Below are positions 9,869-20,289 of a stretch of DNA of 64,000 bases, piece by piece (the first letter of the stretch is position 1; the number at the start of each line of letters is the position of its first letter). Source of the stretch: Pictodentalium vernedei (taxonomy: Eukaryota > Mollusca > Scaphopoda > Dentaliida > Dentaliidae). The stretch spans positions 797,265,608 to 797,329,607 of the forward strand of contig CM062296.1 of the NCBI GenBank assembly GCA_031216915.1, in the 5' to 3' direction. Made by a program: the position numbers and the translations under genes. Under the pieces are notes generated by a model. It was not told where the DNA came from, did not search any database, and was given only the letters and a program-made list of their open reading frames with translations.

Positions 9869-10450
9869 GGTCACATAGTTCTGCACAATGGTTAATCCTG
9901 ACTGCAATATGGAGATAAAGTCAAATCCAGCCAGTCATTTATACCCATGTTGTCCATTTTAGGGGACTTCCACCCCAGGCATTGGTGACTATTATTTTAT
10001 CAGTAAAACAGGGAGCACGGTTGCTCAATGGTAGATTGCTGGACTTCTATGCTAGAGGTCCCCGAGTTTGATCCCCATCTGGGATGACCTGCATTGTGTC
10101 CTTGGGCAAGGCACTGCATCCCAGTTGCCTACATGGCGGCACAATGATGCCGTGTACTAAGGCATACTGCACGTCGATAGTGAACATGTCTTCAAACACT
10201 GTAACCCTGCTTGAGCAAAGCTTGAACAGAGTTAAAATGTTGAGCTGACAGTTGCTTGTCGATGCTTGGTGGTTCTTTCCAGCTTCCTCCACCCGTAAAA
10301 CTGTCATGGTCATAATTAGCCATTGTGCATAAGTATGTGACCTTAAACACCAATAAATAAATCAGTAAAATAGAGCACTGTTTTACTTCCTGAGGTTCCC
10401 ACAGGAAAGAGCACCACATAGGGAATCCATCTAACACTTTGGGTAATGGA
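9869..10450 (-). repeat. Repeat R1, second copy, split by a SINE
   Basis: Resumes with GGTCACATAGTTCTGCAC directly after the MITE1 TTAA. It is interrupted by the SINE at 10009-10360 and continues with a TTTTACTTCCTGAGGTTCCC segment. It diverges from other R1 copies after about 10450. The 10451-10640 remainder shows nothing identifiable. Confidence 0.5.
10009..10360 (+). mobile_element. tRNA-derived SINE with target duplication
   Basis: A tRNA-like head has an A-box-like stretch (GTTGCTCAATGGTAGA, from about 10019) and a B-box-like GAGTTTGATCC (10064-10074). A central TGTCCTTGGGCAAGGCACT follows, and the tail GACCTTAAACACCAATAAAT ends it. It is flanked by a 10-bp duplication ATCAGTAAAA at 9999-10008 and 10361-10370, proof of target-primed insertion. 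Confidence 0.82.
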
Positions 10451-10639
10451 CAAGATTCTATGGTGCCCACCTTGTCCATTCCATAGAGACAACTTGGCCC
10501 AGGTGAGTATTTTAGGCTCACTTGAGCCTCTGGCATTTGTATACATACCTGCTGACAAGTCTTAAAATGATTTCCAACCAATAATATCTGCACCTGACAC
10601 TGATCCTAATAATGATCTCCAAGAGAGCTTACCAAAGGT

Positions 10640-11430
10640 GTGAGTTATGTTGAAGTATTATATCAGTCGATAAATGGAGGATATCTTGTCTTTTTGAGTG
10701 GATATCGAAAATTATCTCATGGGTGACAGAGAAAAATGTTTATTATTTGCAAGTGCTTGCACGAGCGAATATCTCCATTTATCTCGGTCACAAGTGAGAT
10801 AATTTTCGGTATCCACTCAAAAACACTGGATTTTCTTTTTATTATATGCTTTTTATAAGAATCTGATAATTCCACTCGTTTCAGCCTTGAACTGATGCAT
10901 GAAAATAAACAGCGCATTGAATCCTTGAAACGCAGAAATGATTTGATTGATACTTGGAACAGACAGCATCTCGCAATCTGATTCACCTGGAGGGTTTCTA
11001 GTCCAAACATGGCCTGAAAGTCTGTAATATAAGTTTTTGGTTTGGTACGTCCTTTGAAAGGACGTACCAAACCAAAAACTTATATTACGGACTTTCAGGC
11101 CATGTTTGGACTAGCGGGTTTCATGTATCAATTCAAGGTGAATACGTGTTGAATTATTGCTGGAAATGATCGGTACCCACTCAAAAACACTAGATTTACT
11201 TTTCATTTTATGTTTTTAGAACAAATTGATAATTTCCAGTGATAATTTGACTAGTATTCACCTTGAAGTGATGCCTTGAAAGCCGCCATTTTGATAGATA
11301 CCATGAAAGTGAAAATTTCTATATCTTCACAGTGGGGGATTAAATTTCTATCTTTCAGCAATTTCTTTGATAATCTATCATTTAGCATATAATAAAACTG
11401 ACAATTTCACAGCTTACATGTATAGATATT
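10640..11430. repeat. Repeat family R2 (two diverged units) with inverted segments
   Basis: Units carry a signature like TTTTCTTTTTATTATATGCT, preceded by ATCCACTCAAAAACACTG. GATAATTTTCGGTATCC is inverted against GGATATCGAAAATTATC, giving foldback structure around 10690-10820. Related units occur at 35441-36230 and 37975-38265. No coding capacity or known family is recognised. Confidence 0.55.
10998..11114. repeat. Near-perfect 57-bp-arm palindrome
   Basis: The arms run from 10998 to 11054 and from 11056 to 11114, with one mismatch (CTGTAAT against ATTACGG). The apex is GGACGTACC-type sequence around TTTGAAA. So few arm differences imply recent origin or homogenisation. It lies within R2 repeats. 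Confidence 0.8.
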
Positions 11431-11448
11431 GAAGAAAATAAGAGGAGA

Positions 11449-11765
11449 TATTTATTTATTTATTTATTACAGTTTAATGACACTTTTTACAGCCAGTGTC
11501 ACCTCGTGTCAGATATTTTTGTAGCTGGAGTAATCTGGAGTACCCAGAGAGAATTGGCGAGCAACTGTCAGACTCCCCAACTAACTCCACACAGGCAGGG
11601 TTTGCATTGGTTGAAAACAAGTGCACAATCAATGTGCAGTACACCTTAGTACATAGTGCCACCGTACCCTCATGTGGACAATTGGGATTAAGTGGCTTTC
11701 ATAAGGACACAATGCAGTTACCCCTGGCAGATAATAAACCATGGACCTTTCAGCGCTCACAGGCA
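11449..11765 (-). mobile_element. SINE (antisense, diverged)
   Basis: Begins with a TTTATT-rich tail. It then carries the antisense SINE body, with GGCGAGCAACTGTCAGACTC and GGTTGAAAACAAGTGCAC, and a degraded TGGCTTTCATAAGGACACAA replacing the usual TGTCTTGCCCAAGGACACAA. The tRNA-like end is too degraded to show a B box. I found no clear target duplication. Confidence 0.65.
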
Positions 11766-11867
11766 AAGAAATTAATTTAATATATTTTTCAAGGACTTTC
11801 TGCAATTTTTGACAAGAAAGTATGATTTTTACCAATTTCTGAGAGCCTGGAATTTGAATTTTAAAAT

Positions 11868-12113
11868 TTAACTGGTTTAGGGCTAGATTACGTTTGGTGA
11901 TCTGAGTTTGTTCTTGAAAATTTGTTTTATTACAAATTACTGGAGAATGCCCAAAGGCACTCTCCAATAATTTGTAATGGCACATATTTATATAAAAATA
12001 TTATTTGCGTTTTACTGAATATGAAACATAAGCAAGGAAAACATTGGCTTATGCTCTGGTACCCTCATTTTTTTGAAAGCCCTGATAGTAGCTTCTAGCA
12101 CTCAACCAGTTAA
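11868..12113. mobile_element. MITE2, TTAA-flanked hairpin element
   Basis: TTAA-CTGGTTTAGGGCTAG at the left and CTAGCACTCAACCAG-TTAA at the right. The central inverted repeat has arms such as ACAAATTACTGGAGA and TCTCCAATAATTTGT around an AGGCACTC apex. Other copies are at 14257, 36269 and 46493. The TTAA ends suggest a piggyBac-type transposase source. Confidence 0.7.
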
Positions 12114-12571
12114 CCACTTGAAAGGACTTGTCAATTAATTCGTTGAGCACTAGAAGCTACTATCATGGCATTATTAAAAATAGTTGGAAGTCTCTTTAGT
12201 GGCTTCACACTGACTGCAAAAAAAATGTATAAAATTGTTACAATTTATTTGAGTGTCAACAGGCACTCTCCAATAAATTGTAACAATTTTTTTTGAAGAA
12301 AATGTTCCAAAACTAAAGCTTTACTTGCAGGTATCAAGGAAAATTTGAAAAAAATATTCATCACAAATACAAATTGAAAAATTACACACCAATTTACAAT
12401 GTTAAAGGTTCATGCTCGATCTGCATGTAAAAATTGTGACAGAAACTGCCATGTCGCATTGAACAAATTACTCCTCAATTTGTTTTCTGACTGCAATTGG
12501 TGTGTAACAGCCAAAATATTCTCATCCTCCATGAATAATTATTGTTGAAAATTATTTTTTTAACAGTTTCT
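12114..12571. other. Partial MITE2-like sequence, otherwise nothing identified
   Basis: From about 12150 the text GCACTAGAAGCTACTATCATGGC and, near 12254-12290, an inverted AAATTGTTACAATTTATT / AATAAATTGTAACAATTT pair repeat MITE2 interior sequence. No intact end is visible, and 12300-12571 is AT-rich without recognisable features. Confidence 0.5.
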
Positions 12572-13540
12572 GGGGAGTGCAGTGGCTTAGTAGGTAGAGA
12601 TGCAGGTTGCAAGCAGAGAAGTCCTCGGTTTGAATTCCATCTGCGGCAACTGTGTTGTGTCCTTGGGTAAGACACTTAATCTTGATTGCCCATGTAGGGG
12701 AATGGTGGCGCTGCGTACTAAGGCATACAGCACGCCAATGGTGCACTTGTCTTCAACCAATGCTAACCCTGCTTGTGTGGAGTTACTGTATTTACTCTAT
12801 ATATTGGGACACTCTATAATTTGGGACACATTTTTTCCAGAAAAATTTTTTTTTTTTATGCTCCAATGTTTGGGACACTAAGGAGACTTGTTTCCAGTTG
12901 GCCCAGTCACCCGAAAACGGTGCAAAATGCTCAATATTAAAGCTAAGTTTGTGTTTAATTTTCCTTTTTAAACAATAAAAAATTGATAATACATACTGAT
13001 TTGTGTTGTTTTTATTTAAATCTGTTCCTAAGTTTTAATATTTACAGTCCGGACTGACATGAGGAAGACTATTTAATATTATATTGTGACAGTTTTCAAC
13101 CCTTTACTGAACGCTAGTGGCAGATGACACTCATAAAAAGAATTCTTGTGTAACTAAAAATTTTAATTTTTTGCTTCCAAAACATAGCTTATGACCCCTC
13201 ATTAGAATGAGTGCAAGCTATGTTTTGGAAGCAAATAATGAAAATCTAAAAAAAAATTGGATGGGGATTTTCATATATAGTGATGGAAAACGAATCACAC
13301 ACAACTTGATTCAGCATCAAACAAGACCAGGTTGTGTTTTTTCCCCATTTTCTAAGATGTGGGACGTCTGTGAAAATATTTATTTTTAGCTGTCCCAATA
13401 CATAGAGTAAATACGGTAGTATGTTGGGGAGTCTGGCAGTTGCTCACCATTGCTCAGTGGTTTCTTCCACACGTGAAACTGTCTGGCACAAAGTGACCCT
13501 GGATGTTGAAGGTGTTGTTAAATCCCAATAAATAAATAAA
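12572..13540 (+). mobile_element. SINE interrupted by a TA-flanked element
   Basis: The head has A-box-like GTGGCTTAGTAGGTAGAG and B-box-like GGTTTGAATTCC (12627-12638), followed by TGTCCTTGGGTAAGACACTT. The body stops at 12785 and resumes after 13417 with GTATGTTGGGGAGTCTGGCA, running to an AATAAATAAATAAA tail. The join is exact to the SINE at 39718 apart from a duplicated TA. Confidence 0.75.
12786..13416. mobile_element. Non-autonomous DNA transposon with a TA target duplication
   Basis: Terminal inverted repeats of about 27 bp: the left begins CTGTATTTACTCTATA and the right end read inward begins CCGTATTTACTCTATG, both continuing to TTGGGACA. TA flanks both sides within the host SINE. 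The interior includes a MITE1-like fragment around 13098-13250 (ACCCTTTACTGAACG and an inverted GCTTCCAAAACATAGCTTAT). No transposase is present. The TA duplication fits Tc1/mariner-type transposition, but the superfamily is uncertain. Confidence 0.75.
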
Positions 13541-13589
13541 TTTCAGTCTTAATGTAGGGATCTGTGAATCATAAGTTTTTTTTTTCAAA

Positions 13590-14150
13590 TGGAAACTCGA
13601 ATCGAATCATGTCTCTGATATTGATATCGAATCGAATCCCGAATCGAATCGAATCCCAAATCGAATCTTAAAAGACAAGTTATTTCATATTGCACCAAAC
13701 GGAAGTTACAAAATACTGTGATGACAATCACACGACTGAGTGAACACCTTAAACACCAATAAATAAATATTCTCTGTAGCACCGAGCCTGAAACAGCTAA
13801 GCATTATCCTTAGTTTTAGTTTTTGAAGGCTTAACTTGTTACTATTCACGTTCTTAAGAACGTGAATAGTAACAAGTTAAGCCATCAAAAACAAATCATG
13901 GATAATGTTCTGGGCAAAATTCACTACTTACTTAACATTTAAACATTGTCAATTACTCAGTTAAATAGGAATTGAGCCAACATGATTGAAGTTTCTAATG
14001 ACAATTTTATCCAATTTTTGTTGGAAATGGTACAAATTGAAGTTAGTACGAGAGATTTGAAAAAATCGAATCTTGAGACTGATGCGGGATCGATTTCGAA
14101 GCGGATGTATGGTATCGATATCGAATCGAATCTTGAATATTCGCAGGACC
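13590..14150. repeat. GAATC-type simple repeats flanking a perfect palindrome
   Basis: ATCGAATCGAATC runs occupy about 13596-13680 and recur at 14063-14136. Between them, 13828-13883 is a perfect 56-bp palindrome centred on TTCTTAAGAA with outer arms GGCTTAACTTG / CAAGTTAAGCC. Similarity continues weakly beyond to about 13801-13910. It is probably a foldback element. No gene is present. Confidence 0.65.
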
Positions 14151-14256
14151 CTACCTTAATGTCAAACAAAGACAACAAAAAATTAATTCTTGGGACGCTG
14201 ATGTCAAAATACTTAAATTTCATTCAGCAAATATTTCCTAAAATGCAACCAGAAAT

Positions 14257-14697
14257 TTAACTGGTTGATTGCTAGAAGCCACTATTAATGGCTCTACTGA
14301 AAAGAGCTGAAAGCCACTTTAGTGACTTGCACTGTATGCACTGTAGCTTGCTCTCTTCTCAGCTGTAGAACAAAATCTGTACATGCAATTGTTTTATTAC
14401 AATGGCTCTCTCGAATATATAGTAACAAAAATTATTTAGGAACAAAATCTTGCACAAATAAGGTTACTTTGGCTGGTAGCATGATACCCTGGGAAAAAAA
14501 TACTCATGTGAAAACAAGAGCATCGCTGGGCGTGGCTAAATATGCCTGTTAGCCATTTTGAATTGTACCAACTTTGGTTGAGATTTTAAGTTGAAAAAGT
14601 GCCGTATCTCATGTCAACAGATGGACAGACAGATTGATTACATAATATGACCGTTTTACAAATGGCCATATGAAAGACTTAGCACTCTACCAGTTAA
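14257..14697. mobile_element. MITE2 copy, TTAA-flanked
   Basis: TTAA-CTGGTTGATTGCTAGAAGCC at the left and TTAGCACTCTACCAG-TTAA at the right. The interior includes GGCTCTACTGAAAAGAGCTG and a stretch (14505-14660) with AACAAGAGCATCGCTGGGCG and ACAGATGGACAGACAG text, probably from another repeat. Confidence 0.7.
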
Positions 14698-14908
14698 TCA
14701 ATCAATCCTGTTAGACAGAGTTCAATGAGCTCTAACAAGATCCAGAGTTTGTACGCGAGTCTTGAAGTATAGAAAAGGTACTGAGGGGATATTCCTGGTT
14801 GTCATGTGATAATTAACAATTTTCTTTCAACATGCACTTCTATTCAACTGAGTGCAAGAAATGTAATATTTGATGAAAATCTGTGGCTGCCCATAATCAA
14901 GTAAAATT

Positions 14909-15234
14909 TATTTATTTTTTATTGGGGTTTAACGGCACTTTTGACAGCCGAGGTCGCATCGCGTCGAAAAGATTTACCTGGAGAGAATCATCAAGCAATG
15001 GCGAGCAACTGCCAGGCTCCCCAGTGTACTAACTCCACACAAGCAGAGTTAGCATTGGTTGAAGACAAGTGTACCATCGATGTGTGGTACGCGTTAGTAC
15101 ACCATGCCCCCATGTGGGCAATTGGGATTAAGTGTCTTGCCCAAGGACACAACATGGTTGCCACAGGTTGGATTCGAACAGAGAACCTCTCAGCTTGCAG
15201 CCTGCATCTCTACCTACTGAGCCACCATGCTCCC
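14909..15234 (-). mobile_element. SINE (antisense) with 14-bp target duplication
   Basis: Perfect duplication AATCAAGTAAAATT at 14895-14908 and 15235-15248. Antisense order is TTTATT tail, body (GGCGAGCAACTGCCAGGCTC), central AGTGTCTTGCCCAAGGACAC (about 15131-15150), antisense B box GGATTCGAAC (about 15171-15180), then the antisense A-box region CTACCTACTGAGCCACCATG. This is the best-preserved SINE insertion here. Confidence 0.87.
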
Positions 15235-15533
15235 AATCAAGTAAAATTGTAAAGTTTCTGTATGTTCTACAATGCAAATTTTTTGTTCATGTGAAAAGGA
15301 ATTTTTGTTCTTTTTGTGGGACACAGAAACTGCCAGATCAGAGCAGAAATCAAGGTTTCCACCTGCTAGGTTCAAAACAATTGTCCTCACTTTGTATAAT
15401 ACAAGACTAAGTGAAAGGATGTGCATGTGTGTGTGAAGTCTTTTAAACTGTAGTTTGTAGCATTTTGACACACAAATGTCCACATAACAAGTTTTGTAGC
15501 ACATTTCATGCGTGCTACATACATTCTTCATAC

Positions 15534-16020
15534 AGAATAAACGTATAGTGTTTTCAAGTAAAAAATTTAATCTACGAATAGGATTAAGAATGAAATGGCG
15601 AGTCGGTTTCATTCTTAATTCTAAGAGTAGAATAAATTTTTTACTTGAAAACACTATACGTTTATTTTGTTTATCCCTTAAATCTTCTACAGGGCAGTTG
15701 TGGCAAAATCATGCTATAATTCGCTACGAAACACAGCGAGAAGTGAGGAGCACATTGGTCCAATTCAATCGACCAGCAAAATTGGCAAGAATAAACAAGG
15801 CGCAGTAAGAGGCTCGTCGGTTTCATTCTTAATCCTACTCGTAGAATAAATTTTTTACTTGAAAACACTATACGTTTATTTTGTTTATCCCATAAATCTT
15901 CTACAGGGCAGTCGTGGCAAAATCATGCTATAATTCACTACGAAACACAGTGAGAAGTGAGGAGCACATTGGTCCAATTCGATCGACCAGCAAAATTGGC
16001 AAAAATAAAGAAGGCGCAGT
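15534..16020. repeat. Foldback repeat plus a 215-bp direct duplication
   Basis: 15534-15665 is an inverted repeat with arms of about 60 bp, including CGTATAGTGTTTTCAAG and CTTGAAAACACTATACG. The right part (from GTCGGTTTCATTCTTAAT at 15603) is repeated directly from 15818 with a few substitutions, ending AAGGCGCAGTAA each time. The family is unknown. Confidence 0.75.
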
Positions 16021-16735
16021 AATACATTTCTCTCTAAAAATAATTCCCCTACAAACTTTAGCTAAACTTGCAAAAATACTTTATTATATGAGCAGTGGGT
16101 GGTGGTTTCTACTGGCATTGTGTAATACTTTCAAAAAGATTTAAAGAAATCAACAATCGAATTATTAATTATGCTAGACAAATGTGGTAGAGGCCAGAGG
16201 TCACAAGTCCGTCACTGCTAGGGAAATAAATTAAATTCTTCCAGTGTTAAACCTAAGGGGAAAATTTATCACCCTACTAGGTGAATAAAGCAAAAATTTA
16301 TCCAAGGCCTTTATTGTTCAAATAAATGGCCATTTATGGGATAAAATGTTACATGAGCATTACTGCTTTGAAAAATAATTCACTTCTGACAAAATGGATA
16401 CCATGAACCTTCCATAAGAAATTGGAACAAGAGTTCTGATAATTTTATCACAGACAACACATAGTATTATGGCACAAACTATGTACAAATTTATCACAGA
16501 TAAATTAATTTTTTGCACAACAAATCTATCATTTTTTCACTCTCAAATGTAAGTTTGCATTTGGCACCAAATCACAAGATTCCAATGTTGCTGAGTCATC
16601 AGTATACACTCTGTTTGGAAATGCTGTTACTATATCATAACTTCTGGAGCTCCCAGGTGGCCTGTAAAGAACATAAATAAGCCAATAAGATACAGCTTCT
16701 ACTGTGTCAGTGATAAATGCGCTTCAGTAAGGCTA
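16021..16735. other. AT-rich stretch, nothing identified
   Basis: No repeat copy, coding region or RNA gene could be recognised. Text such as GGTCACAAGTCCGTCACTG and AAATTTATCACAGATAAATT is unremarkable. Confidence 0.4.
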
Positions 16736-16955
16736 TTAATCCTTTACCTAACATGAAAAGCAGACGACACTTGCAAAAAAAAATTCTTGAATAACTATTA
16801 TTTTCATTTTTTGTCTCAAAAACATAGGTTACGACCCCTTGTTGGAACGAGCTCGATGTTTTAGAGACAAAAAATGAAAAAATAATGAAAATTAATTGGC
16901 GATTTTTTAGAATAGTGCTGGCCAGTTTTGGCCATTACGTTAGGTAAAGGATTAA
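16736..16955. mobile_element. MITE1 copy, TTAA-flanked
   Basis: TTAA-TCCTTTACCTAACATG at the left and CGTTAGGTAAAGGA-TTAA at the right. The central palindrome (TTTTGTCTCAAAAACATAGG to its complement) is partly deleted around the GAGCTC apex at about 16850. The 5' interior has GAAAAGCAGACGACAC and the 3' interior CTGGCCAGTTTTGGCC, both family hallmarks. Confidence 0.8.
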
Positions 16956-17389
16956 ATAAAAAAATTCTAGCTTCTCAGGCACCTCCATCGCCATAGAAAA
17001 TCTGCCTCATCATTTTTTTTCACCTAGAAATCTCTTCTTTGACACTATTTTGCACTTGTAAGGCAAATATTTAATCAACTATATCTTGTTTGACAGAGAG
17101 AGAGAGCTCTGTCAAACAAGATATAGTTGGTTAAATTTTCAACTACATCATGAGAAATTTTCACTGCTGAAAACAATGGTTTGCACATAAAATTGTAAGT
17201 AGTTAAATTTCTGATTCCAACTATTTTCTGAACTGTTTTGTGAATAAACAAAAAAAGAAGCCTCCCTCCCTCATCAACAAAATTGCCTGAGAAACAGGAA
17301 CTTTTTTTTATAGGCCTAAATTTTTAAAAAATTATCAAACCGAATCTCATATTTACTTCAGTAAAAACCAAATAAACAAGAGGCCTGCA
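16956..17389. repeat. Hairpin of the MITE3 type in undefined sequence
   Basis: 17080-17131 is an inverted repeat CTATATCTTGTTTGACAGAG / CTCTGTCAAACAAGATATAG around AGAGAG, matching the MITE3 core at 18410 and 33912. Clear ends were not found, so this may be a fragment. The rest is AT-rich. Confidence 0.55.
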
Positions 17390-18310
17390 TCGCCAAGCAC
17401 TGTTAATCCCCCCACCCCACCCTGCTGCCCCCAATTGGGGAGGGGGAGCATAGATGGGTCATAGGAGTTTCTGCAAGTAATCACTCTAAACCCTTCAAAA
17501 TGCATTTTTGAGCAAATCAAGCAAAAGAAAAAAAATGCTTAATTGGCACTGGGGGAGGGGAGGTGGGAAGCGTGGGGGGTGTTATAGGAGTCAATTTTTT
17601 TTCTCCAAGTAGTCACTCTTAATCCTTCAAAATGCATTTTGGAGCAAAAGAAAAAAATGACTTAATTGGATAATGGTGGTCATTGAACTTGAGGTAGACA
17701 TTGTTCCCAAAGAGTTATACACCAAAAAAACTGATATTTGGTTACTTATGTTCAAGTTATTCCATAAACAAGCATTACACTATATTTTTTAACAAAGGGC
17801 AATAACTCTCTTAATTTTCATCGAATATCGCTGGTCATGAATTTGACATAGACACTGTTGCTATAGAGAGATATACCGAAAAGAAATGAAATCCTGTTTG
17901 TATTGTTAAAGTTATGCTATAAACAAGCATTACTCTATATTTTTTAATAAACAAAGGGCAATAACTCCAATAATTTTCATCAGACATCACTGGTCATCGA
18001 ACTTGAAGTAGACATTATTGCTATACAGACATTTATGGAAAGAAATGAAATTTGTCAACTACTGTTCAAGTTATACCATAAAGAAGCATGACATGATATT
18101 TTGTATTAAACAAAGGGCAATAACTCCCATAATTTTCATTGGATATTGCTAGTCAACAAACCTGACGTAGACATTGTTGCTATAGAGACATATACCACAA
18201 AGAAGAGAAATCCATTAACTATTGTTCAAGTTATGCCATAAACAAAGGCAGACAGATGGACAGACAGTGCTCTGCACTACATCCCTACCTTGCGAGGGGG
18301 ATAATAAATA
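17390..18310. mobile_element. Tandem-array element with GGGCAATAACTC units
   Basis: Begins AAGAGGCCTGCATCGCCAAG. A roughly 170-bp segment (CACTCTAAACCCTTCAAAATG and its variant at about 17607) appears twice, then four units of about 150-157 bp follow with AAAGGGCAATAACTC at about 17805, 17955 and 18112. The end has GACAGATGGACAGACAGTGC and CTACCTTGCGAGGGGG. No open reading frame is credible. The pattern matches the other array elements here. Confidence 0.65.
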
Positions 18311-18328
18311 ATGCATGGCAGAGCCCAC

Positions 18329-18541
18329 TTAACTCTCTGCACACTGTTGTCAAAATACCAAAGTTTTCAGCAGTAAATTTTACCCACAGTGCAACTGAGA
18401 ATTTAATAAATTATATCTTGTTTGACAAAGCTCATTGAGCTCTGCCAAACAAGATATAATTTGTTAAATTTTTCATGCTGCATGGGCAATATGGGGTGAA
18501 TGTCGAAAATTTTGAAATACCACCAGAGTGCAAGGAGTTAA
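18329..18541. mobile_element. MITE3, TTAA-flanked hairpin element
   Basis: TTAA-CTCTCTGCACACTGTTGTC at the left and CCAGAGTGCAAGGAG-TTAA at the right. The central hairpin has arms TTATATCTTGTTTGACAAAG and its complement around an AGCTCATTGAGCTC apex. TTAA ends are shared with MITE1 and MITE2. Confidence 0.75.
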
Positions 18542-18992
18542 TTGTATATCTTTTTATTAAATAACCCTGTTAATTGTTTATAACATCCAAACATTAAACC
18601 ATTTACGATACCTTCAAGAAAAATTTTACTTGTTAACTGCATATAGGGTATAGAGTAAACTCCTGTTAATTAAATACAGAATGGCTGCAGTGGACTGGTC
18701 ACTTTCCACGGGTGGGCAGTATTTCCATGAATGCAATAATATGGGATTCCAAACACTAATTATATGAATAATCAACAAAAATTTAACAATTAATGAAACA
18801 CCGGTGTAACAGAATATCTTCCCCCTGGACATCTTCCCATCCAGGGGGTAAGATATTCTAGGATATCTTCCCCCCTCACCCTGGATATCTTCTCCCCACC
18901 CCTAAATTTTTAAATGTATTCACACAGCTGGTTTACAATCTGTTCATCATATTATCACCTAAAAGCTATCTATTAAATTTAGGAAAAGATTC
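18542..18992. other. AT-rich stretch with one hairpin
   Basis: An inverted repeat GAATATCTTCCCCCTGGA / TCCAGGGGGTAAGATATTC lies at about 18811-18859, followed by two more GGATATCTTCCCC variants. ACACAGCTGGTTTACAATC near 18932 is also found at 33430 and 33580. No gene is seen. Confidence 0.5.
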
Positions 18993-19320
18993 TTAACCCT
19001 TTACCCAACGAATCGCCCGCATCCGTCCGCGTAATTTGCAAATTCAGCAGCTGAAAAAATATTATTTTTCGAAAAATTTCAACAACACCATATCATGTGA
19101 CCCCTCTTTGGAACGAGCTTGTCGAGCTCGTTCCAAAGAGGGGTCACATGATATAGTTTTGTTGAAATTTTTTGAAAAAATTTAAAAAATTTATAGTAAT
19201 TTATATATTTTTTATACTTACCAATGACCCAGACTTAGCTGGTGCTAACTCTAACAAAACCAGGGCCAAACACAAATTTTGCCCCCCAATCCCCAAAATT
19301 TGCATCCAAAACAAAAAGAA

Positions 19321-19547
19321 GTTAAAAAATTTATAGTAATTTATATATTTTTTATACTTACCAATGACCCAGACATAGCTGGTGCTAACTCTTAAAATAT
19401 AGGGCCAAACACAAATTTTGCCCCCCAATCCCCAAAATTTGCATCTAAAACTAAAGAAAACATGTCCTGAAAGGCCCTCCACACCTCGCCCCCACTGCGC
19501 ATGCGCAGTGTCAAGGACGTTCCGAAATTGGCGCCATTTATCATTCT
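19321..19547. repeat. Left ITR of copy D
   Basis: Pairs with 26112-26312. Subfamily D/E variants are CAGACATAGCTGG, CTCTTAAAATATAGGG and CGAGGTGTGGAGGGCC (as read on the other strand). The ACTGCGCATGCGCAGT palindrome is retained. Confidence 0.9.
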
Positions 19548-19622
19548 AATAACCAGTGCCTGGTAAGCGCTATGTACTCAGCGGGGAGGCAAGAGTTCCC
19601 AACTCCTGGGAGGGCCATCCCC

Positions 19623-19711
19623 GTCTGGGTCATTGGTAAGTATAAAAAATATATAAATTACTATAAATTTTTTAACATTTTTATACTGTACCAATGACCC
19701 AGACATAGCTG
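19623..19711. repeat. ICR of copy D
   Basis: 89 nt, the exact complement of D's left end (19321-19374) joined to the complement of its right end. It contains AGACATAGCTG, the D/E version, rather than AGACTTAGCTG of A, B and C. So ITR and ICR changed together. Confidence 0.92.
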
Positions 19712-20289
19712 AATAGTAAAAAGGCTGGAGGGCCAAGGACATAGAGCAAAATGGAATACGCTCAATAAAATAAAATAGAGTCATCCCCTGTAGGGAAAAG
19801 AAGTAATAGGCCTTACATGTATCTTTCTTATTTATGATAAATTAGAAAGATACAACACCTTCCAAAAATTGAGCTTCATACATCCATGTACTCTATTAAT
19901 ATCCAATAATCCTTATACTAATAATTTTTAAAGTAAGCCAATAATAAAGTAAGTCTAGAGAATAGAGACTCTTATACTCCTAAAAGTGTGTGAGAATTGC
20001 ATAATCATGTCCGTTGACATATGCAATATTCAAAAGCTATACTTTAAAAACTAAGACTTGAATGAATTTTATAAACTTAAACTTCTCACTAAACAACCAT
20101 CCCAATAACAGCTCAGAATTACTAACTCCGGAGGAGGTATCCCCTTGTTTTCATAGTAAAAACAGGTGACCCAAGGGAACACCCTCCCCCCCCCTTTTTC
20201 TTGCCCTGGGTCAAATAGCCCAGAGCGAAGAGGGCAGCCGAACGGAGACACTGCCGAAACAGACAGCCTACCTAGCTATAGTAGCAACT

